From the NCBI GenBank assembly GCA_043228905.1, contig JBHGNT010000012.1, forward strand, positions 10,850,001 to 10,914,000: a stretch of 64,000 nt of DNA. Direction: 5' to 3'. Origin of the DNA: Azolla caroliniana (taxonomy: Eukaryota > Polypodiophyta). Position 1 is the stretch's first letter. The number at the start of each line of letters is the position of its first letter. Under the pieces are notes generated by a model, which saw only the letters and a program-made list of their open reading frames with translations, had not been told where the DNA came from and did not search any database. Made by a program: the position numbers and the translations under genes. This document shows positions 33,061-44,243 of the stretch, piece by piece.

Positions 33061-34470
33061 TGCATCCGTGAAATTAACATGCTTAGCTTCACTGAAATAA
33101 CATTAGATCTTTATGATCACCTTCGAGGAAAGTATCCGGATGATAGTTATTTTGGAAAATATGGGCAAGAGTTGAGTTTAGAACAGGCATCACCACATCC
33201 TCGAAGAAATCCTTCCACATTGCTAACGGTCTACTCTACCGTAATGGGAAAGTTGGTGTTCCAAATTTGCCAGAGGTCAAAAAGAGAATTCTTTTTGAAT
33301 GCCATGATGAACCCTCAGTAGGGCACCCTAGAATACATCGTACACTTGTTCTTATCTCCACTCAATTTTAGTGTCCTAAGATGTGTCCTGACATACATAG
33401 CTATGTGACTAAATGTCACAAATGTCAGGTTAACAAAGCCGAGCGACTTAAAGCCGTTGGACTTTTACATCCCGAGGAAATCCATGGATTTTATTGTTAG
33501 CCTTCCTCACACCCAAAAAGGCCATGATGCTATATGGGTTGTGTTTGATAGACTTACTAAAATGGCCAAATTTATCGCTACTAAAACCATGGTAAAAACT
33601 CCTGAATTGGCTTATCAATTTGTTGATGAGTTATTTCATTTTTACGGGTTACCCATAGATATTGTGAGTAATCAAGATCCAACGTTTACTAGCAACTTTT
33701 AGAAGCAAGTCTTTAAGAACTTAGAAACTACATTTAGCATGGGCTCCACGAATTATCCTCAATCTGATGGACAGACAGAACGAGTAAATCAAATTATTGG
33801 GGACGTGCTTTGAGCATACGTTGGTGGAAAACCAACAAAATGGGAACCCTTATAACAAATCCAAGCATACATCGACGGGATATAGTCCTTTTATGTTGAT
33901 GTATGGTTTTTAGCCACGATCCTCGATTGATGTTAATATATATCATCATGGGTTGCGAACTATGCATAACTTTCTTTTGGGATATGCAAGATATGTTGCA
34001 TATTGCATGAGATTATATAAAAACAGCTCTAGATAGAGTGGATTTATGCCAATCATAATAGGCAACCTCATGTATTTAACCCTGGACAGAAGGTATTTGT
34101 ACGTGTACCTCAGAATTCTAAGACATTGTCTATGGGTAAGTGCGCTAAGTTAGCCCCACGGTTTTGTGGACCTTTTCAAGTTCTCAAACGCATTGGGTCA
34201 TTAGCCTATCGTCTCGCTCTTCCTGATGGTGTTGAAATCCATCCAGTTGTTCATGTAAGTCGTCTAAACGAACTTCTTGGTTCTGGCGACAATATAGTTA
34301 CAATTGAAACTCTAATTACTTCTGAAGAATTATCTTCTAAACCACATGTATCAGAAAGAATTCTTGATGTTAAAACAAAACATTTACGTTCTAAAATTAT
34401 CCGCGAATTTAAAATTAAATGGATGGATAAGTTTATCAAAGATGCCACATGGGAGAGCGAAAATACTTAG
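33061..34470 (+). pseudogene. B2 integrase with chromodomain tail
   Basis: The core reads MDFIVSLPHTQKGHDAIWVV (first Asp), DIVSNQDPTFTSNF (second) and a GQTERVNQ block (Glu retained, about 33780), each separated by stops. The tail 34126-34470 is open: KLAPRFCGPFQVLKRIGSLA (GPY/F module), then SERILDVKTKHLR and IKWMDKFIKDATWE, a chromodomain. This places the family in the chromoviruses, whose integrases steer insertion toward marked chromatin. Confidence 0.8.
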
Positions 34471-34511
34471 AACTAACTTCCCTAAGTTTCCATTACAAGA
34501 GTGTAATGGTA

Positions 34512-34905
34512 TGTGGATAAAGTGCGAGGGTTAAATGAGAGTGTAAAGAAGGGATGGATTATTGTTAATCTTTGGGATTGAGACAACCCATTAAGGCCAA
34601 GTGTGAACTTGCTTGGGGGCCTTAGGTCTGGCTATAAATATGAGGCCGAGCTACCCTCATTTGAGGATGATTGACTATGTCGAGACTCTATCCTTGTTGT
34701 GGATCTAACTCTTGTAGCGAACATGACAGTACCAGGTTTGACTCGATGGCATGGAGGTGGTATGGGACGTTGATCGAGGCTCGAGTTTGTCTCGATCCCT
34801 TCGCTCCGGGGTGGTCGAGTGGATCTGCACCCTTCTTTCTCTCTCTCCTTTCTTATCTATTTATCTTTTATATCCTTATCTCATGCTTACATTAGGATCT
34901 AGCTC
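34512..34905 (+). repeat. 3' LTR of B2 (left end missing)
   Basis: Aligns with the B1 LTR from GTGGATAAAGTG onward, sharing GGGATTGAGACAACCCATTA and GGCCTTAGGTCTGGCTATAA. The first about 45 bp and the polypurine tract are absent. The right boundary is approximate. Confidence 0.7.
34633..34640 (+). promoter_or_regulatory. TATA box of the chromovirus LTR
   Basis: TATAAATA in a conserved position of the B LTRs (also TATAAATA at 57472 and TATAAGTA in the B1 5' LTR near 43016). Confidence 0.55.
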
Positions 34906-35400
34906 TAATAGAGTTAGGATTTTGGTTGGGGGTTTCTACAATGGTGGCTCGTTTAGCATTCTAGTGGTAGCCTTCTCGGTGGTTCACAAGATCCTCTCCA
35001 TGAAGGTGAAAGTCTGATGTGGTGGTGGTTTTGACAAAGATTGACTAACTCGGCGGTTGATCGTCGAAGGGAGACCAGATTGACACGAGAACACTCCACC
35101 GTCGTTGGGGCTTGACCAACAATGGGAGTCGTGGTCCCGGCGGCTCACTTGACTTGCCTTTGCCGGTCTCAATTTGCCCTTTGTTGTAGCTTAGCCTATT
35201 TCTTGTAAAAGTCACCGGAATCGTGGCATTAAGTTCATTCATTGTAAAACCCACTTTCTTGTATCATTAATATTGTACATTTTTGTTTTCCTCCCAAAAA
35301 ATTTTGGTCTTAATCTCATGCTTAGTCCTGATTCATGAGTTGACTGTCATGTTGATCTTGGGGATAGCAATAAGAAACTCTAACATTGTTAGCAAGTTGT
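34906..35400. other. Unassigned junction sequence
   Basis: No coding frame that I recognise. TTTCTACAATGGTGGCTC near 34943 resembles the leader region after an LTR, and the sequence runs into a copia gag at 35.4 kb. Confidence 0.3.
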
Positions 35401-37264
35401 AAGCATCCAGCTCATCCGAAATGAGCCTAAGGAAGTTTGACGGATCGAACTTCAACTTTTGGAAGGAGTAGATGCAAGATTACTTGACTGTCAAAGGTCA
35501 GATTGATCCAATTGAGAACAAAGATGCTTCCAAAGAATTCAAGTCGAATGATGGATGAAACTTCACTGGATTGTTCATGCCACCATTCGGATCACCTACC
35601 CGAATCAATGTACTATACGGTGCAACCATGTCCGATTGCTTATGAACTATGGAAGACACTATCAGACACTTACGAGAAGAAGGTCGCCGCCGCAAAGATA
35701 TATCTAATTCGGTGCGTTTATAACCTTTGAATGAAAGATCCGATTCGTTCCAAGCACATACCAAAGAATATGAAAGCATGAACTATCGGCCTAGGGATAA
35801 AAATTGAAGACAAGATGAAAGCACTTGTGGTGATGAGAAACCTACCCCCTTTTTGGGAGACGTATGTCACCTTTGTGTGCAAAGCGTCGAGAACAACCAT
35901 AAACTGCTTTGAATCAAAAAGCTCAAATTTGACGGAAGCCGCTTGGAGGAGATCGTTTGTTCATGATTCAACCAAGGATGGCTTAGTAGTACAAGGTTCG
36001 GTTGATTGACCCAGTTGCCGAGGAAGAAGCTATTCTTGGCTGCCAACAAACTCGTGAAGCTGGAGCAAGTCTCGGGATAACCGGATTTGCAATTATTGCA
36101 AGAAACCTGGACATGTTAAAGTCAATTGTTGCGCCCTCAAAGTTCAGAACGATAAAGATCATCGAGTTGATCAGAAGGGTGGTTGGCATGAGGAGTTTAA
36201 CTAAATCGGCTCATCATCCAAAGTACTGACAAAATGATCCGAACATCTTGTTAATAGAGAACTCTGTCGAATCGGAAGTTCTACTTGGCTCGATTCCTCA
36301 TCGACACCTCGACCTATAAGGTGTGGGCATACCCGGTCAGAACCCATAGGGTGTTCTCGATCTTTTAGGATTAGCTTGCCATGGTGGAGAATCAGTCTGG
36401 CTGGAAGCTGAAATGCTTACAGTTCGATAATGGAGAAGAGTACAAATAAGAGGAATTCTTCTAATTTTGTCGACATCATGAAACTCAACGTGAATACATG
36501 ACACCACATAGTCTAGACTAGAATGACATTGCTGAACGAATGAATCAAACAATTCAGGAATGAATCATTGCTATGCTCCAACACTCTGGATTGTTAGATG
36601 GCTTCTCGGTAGAGGCACTACTGATGATAGTACACATAATCAATACATCGCCGTGTAGGCCTCTAGGGCTTCAAATACCTCAGGAATTATGGATTGGCAT
36701 GATGCCGAATTATGAAAAACTGAGGATTTTTAGATTCAAGGCATATGCCCTCGTGCAAAAAGACGATTGTAGAAAGCTCGAACCAAGGTTCAGGAAATGC
36801 ATTTTCCTTGGCTATGGACTAGACGGCGAAATTAGATACCGACTCTTGAACCCAAAGACAGATCATTCAAAGTTTGGACATTGTCTTCAACGAGTCGATC
36901 ATGCACAAGATGGCCGAAAGGCCTATTGAAGTCCGAAGGGTAACTTTCTCGGAAGTGCCGGCCTTTCATGACAGCTTAGCCCAAAGCACAAGGTCGGCTT
37001 CATGGGTAGCCGAATCCTTTAGCACCAAATCAGCTCCACCTGATTTGGCACAACTGAACGTTTTGGCTCTAGACCATTCGACCTAGACACCCAATCCGGC
37101 TAGCCCAATCTTACCATGTAGATCTGAGAGATTGTTGCAGCCTCCATAGAGAATCTACTATCTGGGAATCTTCTTCACAAACGTCGACGAATCAACGTCA
37201 TACGAAGAAGCATCGACATTAGCCAATTCGGCCACATGGCATATGGTGATGGAGTCAGAGATGA
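35401..37264 (+). pseudogene. Copia element D2: gag, then integrase, RT missing
   Basis: Gag pieces: SLRKFDGSNFNFW, ESMYYTVQP-AYELWKTLSDTY, MKALVVMRNLPPFWE and the zinc knuckle CNYCKKPGHVKVNC (about 36088-36130). Integrase pieces: LQFDNGEEYK, NDIAERMNQTIQE, LLMIVHIINTSPCRPLGL and FRFKAYALVQKDD-RKLEPR-KCIFLGYG. Protease, RT and RNase H are absent or unrecognisable. Many stops. The knuckle is nearly the same as in the fragment at 24.85 kb, so both belong to one family. Confidence 0.7.
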
Positions 37265-38254
37265 ACTCCATGTAAGACTGACTCCTTCCACTTTGTATCC
37301 TTACTAGTGTGAACACATCCAATAGTTAGGGCTTGAGTATATAAGCCCTAACCTAAGGTTGTAATAATACTCCTTGATCATTCTTGAATCTTGAGTCTCT
37401 GAGAGAGAGAGAAAACAGAGAAATAATGAAAGCTTTCATTAAGGTTGAAAACTGTGTCTATTCTTTTGTCTATTCTCCTACCATAATTTCTGTGTTGTTT
37501 GTTGAGCACATAACTGACAGGTCCCTACATACTTCCGTATATCCATCAATTGGTATCAGAGTGACCTGCTATTTGGTGGCAACAAAAGAAGTAGAGAAAG
37601 TTGAAAAAGAAGACAAGCTCTGTAAAAATCTCACTTTCAAAAAGGGAAAATGGCTTTAACATCCGAAAGTTCAATAGCAAATAGTTCGCCTTGTCAAAGG
37701 AGATGATGTAGGATGTATTGATCATCAGAAGCCATTCGAAGGAATTCGACATAGTGAAAAACCTGCTACAATGTTAGCCAAAGAGTGGAGATCACTCGAT
37801 GAAATCGCTCGCTCCATGATCCGAATGCATTTGGTCGACAATGTCTATTTCACCATGGCCAAAGAGACAACAATTTTCTTGTTATGGGAGACATTGCAAG
37901 CAGTGTACGAAAAGAAGTCCTCGTCGAAACTCATATTGATTTGATAGTCAAAACTCATATCAATATAAAGATGAGAGAGTCGAAACTTGCAACCTACAAC
38001 CTCCCACATCAACACCTTTAGTCGGGTGTTGTCTGAACTCTCCTCCCAAGGATTAACTTCGAAGAAGACATGAAAGCCCTTGCCCTCCTATCAAGCTTAG
38101 CGGAGAGTTGGGAGTTCTTCTGCATGACATTTGCCAATAGTCATCTGATCCTAAATCTAGATGAGACGATTGGCTAAGTCCTCACCGAGGACATTCGGTG
38201 AAAATCGATAGGACTCACCATTGAAGAATCGGCAGAAGCCCACCATTCAACCGA
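37265..38254 (+). pseudogene. Copia element E: LTR end, PBS and gag fragment
   Basis: LTR-like sequence with a TATA-like AGTATATAAGCCC (about 37334) ends ATATCCATCAA, followed by PBS TTGGTATCAGAGTGACC (37548). Gag pieces follow: a MALTSESS-like start (37650), then EEDMKALALLSSLAESWEFF, the conserved UBN2 word block. The remainder is missing. Confidence 0.6.
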
Positions 38255-39600
38255 GTGGATCAAAAGAACAAACCGACAGAACCAGTAGACACCCTAGTCG
38301 ATCGAAAACGATCTTATGTGTGTACCGATCCGGATCTACACCGATTGATAGTGCCAGTAGCCGGTAAGGCATTGTTTTGTATTTCCTACCAGGGAGCTAT
38401 AAAAGGATCCGGAATTGAAGTAATTGTTGGCGGAAGTAATACAAGTTTGAGCATTCTAATTTAATCCTATTGTGTCTCTTGTCTACTTGTCGTTCTGCGC
38501 GTTCATTCGTAGTCTTATGTGTGTTTTCATTAATCGGTTGTGTATTAACCATCCAGAGAGTATCCGAAAATACCGGATTAGAATCAGATCTCTGTCGGAT
38601 AACATCATTCCCTTTTGTGAAGTGTCTGGAATGGACACCCCTGTGTTTGTGGCTATGTCCAACCTAGAGTAAACACATTTTTGGCGACCACGATTCCTGC
38701 AAAGTGTAGCCAATGACGGGGAATGGATGACTAGAACGAGGAACGTCCCAGTTATTGAACGAGCACGAAGACTAGCCGGGAGACTGCAGAGGCAGGAGGC
38801 CTACTAGCAGGCAGTTGAGGAGATCTGACATGATCGGTCTTTTCCGAGAGAGATTTGGCGGGTCGCGAAGAAGACAATCCAGTTGCAAACTCAGTGACAT
38901 TCAGATGAAGGCAACTGTTTGAGTAGTATGCTTGACGAAGAATTGATACTGTGAACCCTAGCCACAAGCGCTGGTGAGACGGAAGCATTTTCAGCATTTC
39001 AATCAGAGTCAGACAATGAACAAAACCTCCACTCCAACCATTGATCCAGTCACGATACTCTGGACGAACCAGAGGAAGACGGATCTAAGCACACACCGAC
39101 ACCACCGGTGCGTGAGGAGAATCTGTAATGACAATAAGAGAAGACGAACGGTTGCGTACCGACACCACCGGTGCGTGAGGAGAATCTGTAATGACAATAA
39201 GAGAAGACGAACGGTTGCGTACCGACACCACCACCGGAATGGCCGGTAGATGAAGACAACATGTCGTACACGTACCCCAAGTACGGAAACGAACTGGATG
39301 CAGAGGCACACGTGTATGCATTTGCAAACATGGGAAGCCAACCGTGTTTCACAATGACTAATGGACACTGAAGTACAACGGTAAAAAATTACGGAATTTG
39401 GCATGATCTTGGAGGGACCGACGGTGAGATGGAACGCAAAGCATCTTCCAGGTAGCTTCACCATGTTTGAAGCCCTGTGTGATAAATTTTTAGACAATTT
39501 TATACGGTATATCAGGAACCCAACGAGACAGTCCCACAATTCATCATTTGAACCTAGAAACTGCAAAGTCAGCTTACAAGGGCACTTCCAGAGGATGAAC
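38255..39600 (+). pseudogene. Ty3/gypsy element F1: LTR/leader and gag fragment
   Basis: LTR-like DNA (38280-38690) ends at a PBS-like TTTTGGCGACCACGATTCC (38679). A decayed gag follows. QFYTVYQEPNETVPQF and QSQLTRALPEDE (about 39500-39600) match QFYTIMQLSTETIADF in the gag at 63.6 kb. It stops abruptly where the reversed copia G begins near 39603. Confidence 0.6.
39095..39240 (+). repeat. 63-bp tandem repeat in the F1 gag linker
   Basis: Starts at 39095, 39158 and 39221 (ACCGACACCACCGGTGCG...). The period is 21 codons, so it preserved a reading frame with TPTPPVREE before stops arose. The first two units are essentially identical. Confidence 0.85.
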
Positions 39601-39602
39601 CA

Positions 39603-42066
39603 AAATCATTCTTTAGATCCATTTGATGCACGTGCCACCCCTTTGCCGTGGCAACTGCAAACAAGATACGGACAATCGTCATCTTTGCGACTGACGCGAA
39701 TTTTTCATCGTAGTCGATGTTGTGTTGTTGCACATAGCCTTTTGTCACTAACCTCGCTTTTACCAATTGACAGAGCCATTGGTGTTGTACTTGACCTTGT
39801 ACTCCCACCTGCATCTGATTAGCTTCACTCCCTTCAGAACTTCAACCAGGTCCCACATTTCGTTCTCCGCCAGTGCGTCCATTTCTTCCTCTGTCGCGGA
39901 ACGCCAATTTGTGTCCTTCGTTGCTTCTGCATAGCTCTCCGGCTCACTCACTTCCTCCACCTTTGTCATGTACGCATAAAGATGCGCCATGTATTCATTA
40001 TATCCATATCGAACTATAGGGTTCTTCTAGCGGGTAGATCAACGTAATTTTTTTTTGCCGATTTGATAGTCCTCTTGGCTGACTACGATTGTTTTTCTGA
40101 AGGTTTGTCTCTGTTCTCAGCCATTTGAAGTTCAATCTTAGCCGAAAAACCGGCATCCGTGCCAAACTCGGGCACCTTCATCTTCTCTTTCTCCTTGCAC
40201 GTGAACCGTCTCTTCAGTTCTTTGCGTGGGGAGAGCATGACAGAGTCTCTACCACTCGTCTTTTCATCACTTGACTGGTCAATCCGATTGAGTCGATCAT
40301 TTGGCCCACTGAGCCGGAATGAGATCGGACTCTCTTCTAGAGCCCCGATTTCTTCTTCATCCGGAGGCATTTCGGCCTCACTGACCTCATTTTCTGAGAT
40401 TGGAATGGAGTTGTCGGGGGTTGGAGACGAGAGCAGATACCATGACACTAACTCATCGAACACGATATCTCAACTGACGTGGACATGTTTGGTTTGGGGG
40501 TGATAACATTTATAACCCTTCTGCTCGTCCGAGTAGCCGACGAGAATGCAGTTCTTGGCTTTCACGCCTAGCTTCCTCCTCTTCTCCTTCGGCACATGCA
40601 CGTAGGCAATGTTGCCGAACACCCTCAAGAGTCCAAGATCTGGTTTCCTCAAGAAATACAGTTGATGTGGTGACACTCCTCCACTTGCAGACGTCCGATT
40701 CTGCAGGTAGATAGTTGTCCCTACCGCTTCGGCCCAGTAAAACCTCGGTAGATGCTTCTCTTCAAGCATCGCTTGTGCCGCCTCCTCTATCGTCTGATTC
40801 TTCCGCTCAGCCACATCGTTCTATTCTCGTGTGTGTCTGCAAGAAAAATCTCATCGAATTGCTTCCTTCTACAGATAATTCGAGAACTGGTCGCAAAAAT
40901 ACTCTTTCTCGCCATCAGACCTCAGGCACTTGATCTTCCTGTTAGTTTCTCGTTCGGCAAGGCTCTTCACCTTCAGGAAACAGGAGAAGACTTCAATCTT
41001 CTTCGTGATCAAGCATGCCCAAGTGTGCCGAGTGTAGTCATCGATGAAGGTTACAAAGTAACAACTTCCTCCCATGCTCACGTTATGTGTCAGGCCCCAC
41101 ACGTCCGAATGGATTAGATCGAGCCGGTTTCCGCTCCGATTTCTCTCTTTGGGGAATGGAAGTCGGTGTTGCTTCCCTAGCTGGCAGGCTTCGCAGATTT
41201 GTTCGTTCCGGCCACTAAATTTCGGTAATCCGAAAATGATATTCTTCGTCTGCATTTCTTAAAGCCATGGGAAGTTAACATGGATGAACCTCTTGTGCCA
41301 TAGGTCGATATCTAACTCGTAAACATGGAGGTTCCGACTTCGTTGGTTTCATGGATAAACATCCTCCGTTCTCAGCGCCCCTGCGCAATGACTTTGCCCA
41401 CCAGTTTCGATGGCCCCCAGTTGTTCCGGTTTCTCCAAATATGAGAACCACTCCTCGTGGCTTGTCATGTGGTTCAATGCCTCGGAATCAACATACCACA
41501 CCTCATTCAGTTTCGAGGTGCTTCTCTTCATCGAATTATCCTTGCTTCATCACAAAGGTTGGTTCCGATCCATTTCCAGCTCCTCCGGAGACCTCGACGT
41601 AGTGCAATCTTCGACGCCTATTTGCATCTTCTCGGCCCGATCCAGATTTGGCCAAATTGGAGTGCTTCTTCCACCACTCGCTCTCTCGGTGACCTTTCTT
41701 GCGACAATACCTGCATTCTGTTTCGGCTTTTGCTTGCCACCTTCCGGCCACTGGAGGGTCTGGAATTGCCATCAGCATTTCGATTATGCCTTCGGTTTTG
41801 CTCCTATCGGTTACTTCCATTCCGTGCTGACCCACCTCTTCCACCACAACCACGGAGCCTATCTTCCTCCATGTACAACATCTTGCTACCGGTGTGCGTA
41901 CTCTCGATGCACCCATGTGGTTCTCTTCAACGAGAAGCATCGATTGCAACTCGAAGAATGATGGGCCCGTATTCTCCCTCATGCAGATCCGGCCCAAGTT
42001 GGGCTTGCTCGCTCAACAATGGTCCATCACACCCACAAGGGAAGGAAAGGGCGAAGTTCCCTAGCT
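39603..42066 (-). pseudogene. Ty1/copia element G, reversed, 3'-truncated
   Basis: Minus-strand order from the right: gag end with a knuckle CRYCRKKGHRESEW (last Cys replaced by Trp, about 41710), protease YVDSEALNHMTS (Gly of D-S-G replaced by Glu, about 41485), integrase CEACQLGKQHRLPFPKE, LIHSDVWG, FIDDYTRHTWA and CLRSDGEKEYF (41200-40880), then AERKNQTIEEAAQAMLEE and the RT start ESYAEATKDTNWRSATEEEM, RCRWEYKVKYNTNGS and DEKFASVAKM. It breaks after MDLKNDFG at about 39610. Most long frames are open, so this copy is younger than copia C. Confidence 0.8.
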
Positions 42067-42836
42067 TTTGATTGAGCTCGGAGATCGAAAAATCAACAGA
42101 CCTACAGAAGGTCTTAGAGGAACGCATCCTCGACAGTCAAGTGGAACTAACGTTTCGAGAAGTATTAGATATTGCCAAGAAGGAGTTCCACGACACAATC
42201 CTCGACCTCGTGAAGAGAAAGCAGCTCTCAATTGAGCTGGAAAGTGAGAAACCGGTCAAGTTGAAATCGGCCACATCGACGAGGTGGAAATGGAAGAGGA
42301 GTTTACGGATAACCGCTACACTACGACACACTGGGCACAGGCAACAACGGAGACCCCAGTTCAGATTTTTCACGTGAAGGAGCCAATGGTGGCATTGATT
42401 GACCATGGATCAGAGATCAACCAGATGTCCATGGACTTCCACAAGAAGGGCAAGTGGCCGATTAATACAAACCACGGGTGGAAAATATGCGCGGCGACCC
42501 GTGCTATGGAAGAGCTTAATGGTGCATGTCCGAATGTCTAAGTGAAGGTCGGAGACATCGAGATCGACCAACACTTCTTCATGCAGGAGTAATCCTGATA
42601 TCAGCTAATCTTAGGCGAACCCTACATCACGGCGACTAGGATGGAGACGAACGTGTTGGACAACGGTTCAACATACACAAGGGTGAAGAACCAGGATGGG
42701 AGGCAATCCGTCCAATTCCTGACAATTCGGCCGAACCATGAGCATAACAAGGACTTTTTCGGCGGTGAGGACCTGTGCAACATAGAGCAGTGGTTCACCG
42801 AGGTGACACTACGGAAGCTCAAGATCGATGAGGGTG
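42067..42836 (+). pseudogene. Fragment of the D-H-G Ty3 family (protease region)
   Basis: Homologous to 45744-46400 of element A: STDLQKVLEERILDSQVELT matches TTDLKKILEERVLDSHVTLS, and the protease motif reads ALIDHGSEINQMS here and ALIDHGSEINLMS there. Continues NTNHGWKI, ELNGACPNV and NDGSTYTRVKNQDGRQSVQF-like words. At 46143 A has a stop where this copy has TGG (Trp). The left side abuts copia G and the right side a chromovirus LTR. Confidence 0.75.
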
Positions 42837-43064
42837 TGTTACGGGCATGACCATATAATATCCCATGGTGAGAATGTATCGTAGTATTCTATACACGTGG
42901 ATAAAGTGTGAGGATTAAATGAGAGTGTAAAAAAGGTGAGGATTACTTTTAATCCTCGGGATTGAGACAACCCATTAGGCCAAGTGTGAACTTGCGTAGG
43001 GGCCTTAGGTCTGGCTATAAGTATGAGGCCTAGCTACCCTCATTTGTCACATTATCGACTACGT
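42837..43064 (+). repeat. B1 5' LTR, left part
   Basis: Begins TGTTACGGGCATGACC and aligns with 57329 onward and with 34512-34690. Interrupted exactly before TGTCGTGAAGAT of element A. Its last four bases ACGT are repeated at 51075-51078. Confidence 0.85.
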
Positions 43065-43464
43065 TGTCGTGAAGATTTTCGGCAATAGTGTGAAAATCCC
43101 ATAAAACGTACGAAATCGAGTATGAATCACATAATACAATAATTGTGAAGATAACATTTTTAATATCTAAGTACAAAATGAGGGAGGTTTCGAATGCACT
43201 TTATTACACGAGAAATGGACAACTAAATGTCAAGATATGAGGGTATAAAGTTTGTGAAAAGAAAAGAGAAAATTGTGAGATATCCCACATAGGCACGACA
43301 AATACGGCTCTCATCATATATAAGGTGGAGCAAAAGATATTATCTTTGTGTCTATGTGTGGAGCATAGAGAGTTCAAGGTAACTTGAACTAAGAGTGGAG
43401 GTGGGCTAGCTACTCGTAAAGGGTTTTGGCCAACCAAAACCGGACCGGCGATGGAGACGGTGAA

Positions 43465-43605
43465 CTGACGGCATCCGGCGGCATCCGGTGACGGCAACCG
43501 GCGAGGCACCGATAACCGACGGCATCCGACGACGGCACCGGTATCCGACGGCATCCAACGAGGCACCGGTAACCGACGGCATCCGGTGACGGCATCCGGC
43601 GACTA
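43465..43605. repeat. GC-rich minisatellite in the A LTR
   Basis: Repeats of GGCATCCG(G/A)CGACGGCA and GGCACCGGTAACCGAC. The 3' LTR counterpart (50408-50494) is about 50 bp shorter, which accounts for nearly all the length difference between the LTRs. Confidence 0.8.
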
Positions 43606-43653
43606 TATAAATAAATATATAAATATATATACAAATATACATATACAAGGAGG

Positions 43654-43720
43654 GGAAGTAAGGATTCGAACCTTGCACCTCTGAGTTATGAGTCAATTGG
43701 CTTACCATTAAGCCATGCTA
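43654..43720 (-). repeat. tRNA-Met-like sequence inside the LTR
   Basis: Minus strand: GGCTTAATGGTAAGCC forms a perfect D-arm with an A-box match. CTCATAA lies where an anticodon loop (CAT) would be. AAGGTTCGAATCCTT forms a perfect T-arm/B box. The anticodon stem pairs poorly and no acceptor stem exists, so it is tRNA-derived rather than a tRNA gene. The copy in the 3' LTR is at 50545-50612. Confidence 0.5.
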
Positions 43721-43895
43721 TTTAGTTAAAATTATATTTCTATCATTGTACTTTTACATGTAAATTCTCATACGTGAGAGCTAAAATGAATGACATGGTT
43801 AACATGCACCACATGTAATACATAAGCGCCAAATGGCAAACATGCAATTTATGCATGTCTTGTACCCTCACATGCATCATATGTATGAGAGCATC

Positions 43896-43903
43896 TATAA
43901 AAG
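43896..43903 (+). promoter_or_regulatory. TATA box of element A LTR
   Basis: TATAAAAG in a TC-poor context about 290 bp before the LTR end; the same box is at 50788-50795 in the 3' LTR. Transcription would start shortly downstream. Confidence 0.6.
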
Positions 43904-44190
43904 AAGGAAGGGGGAGGAGAAAAAACACGGTTTTTTTTATGAAAATTAAGAGGAAGAAATTCGTTATCAAATTGATCGTGGAACTTGTTTCTTAAATCTA
44001 AAGTTAAAACTTCAATCAATCTCTCTCAATCGTGTGATCTCAACTTCTCTCTTTCCCAATCTATCTTAAGTACTTTCTCGCTAAAGCTTACGCCAAAGCT
44101 TGTACCGACTTTGAATCCTTCCGGTCCAAAACCCCGGCGGTTCCGCCTCACGATCCGCGCGTAGTGACGGATCTTCACGACATAATTAAG

Positions 44191-44208
44191 TGGTGAACCC
44201 GACGTGAA
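44191..44208 (+). other. Primer-binding site of element A (tRNA-Trp)
   Basis: TGGTGAACCCGACGTGAA is complementary to the 3' end of plant cytosolic tRNA-Trp(CCA) as I recall that sequence, including CCA. It lies 8 bp after the LTR. Confidence 0.7.
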
Positions 44209-44243
44209 AGAGGCGGTAGGAAGGATCAAGTCGAGATTAATAC

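Larger units (their letters stand above)
30491..34905 (+). mobile_element. Ty3/gypsy chromovirus, copy B2, 5'-truncated
   Basis: Leader, gag, RT, RNase H, integrase, chromodomain and a 3' LTR in Ty3 order. It lacks a 5' LTR, the protease and much of gag's C-terminal half. It is closely related to B1 (51-57.5 kb). A foreign solo LTR interrupts gag at 31012-31794. Confidence 0.8.
43065..44182 (+). repeat. 5' LTR of element A (1118 bp)
   Basis: Perfect 12-bp inverted ends TGTCGTGAAGAT/ATCTTCACGACA. It contains a GGCATCCG-rich array (43465-43605), a tRNA-like sequence (minus, 43654-43720) and a TATA box (43896). Aligns end to end with 50005-51074. Confidence 0.93.

Noticed and set aside
43204-43708. 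Proline/arginine-rich frames in the A LTR
   Set aside because: Generated by the GGCATCCG minisatellite; LTR sequence, repeated in the 3' LTR.
43654-43720. A functional tRNA-Met gene
   Set aside because: D- and T-arms fit, but the anticodon stem mispairs and there is no acceptor stem. It is duplicated with the LTRs, so a tRNA-derived repeat is the better reading.
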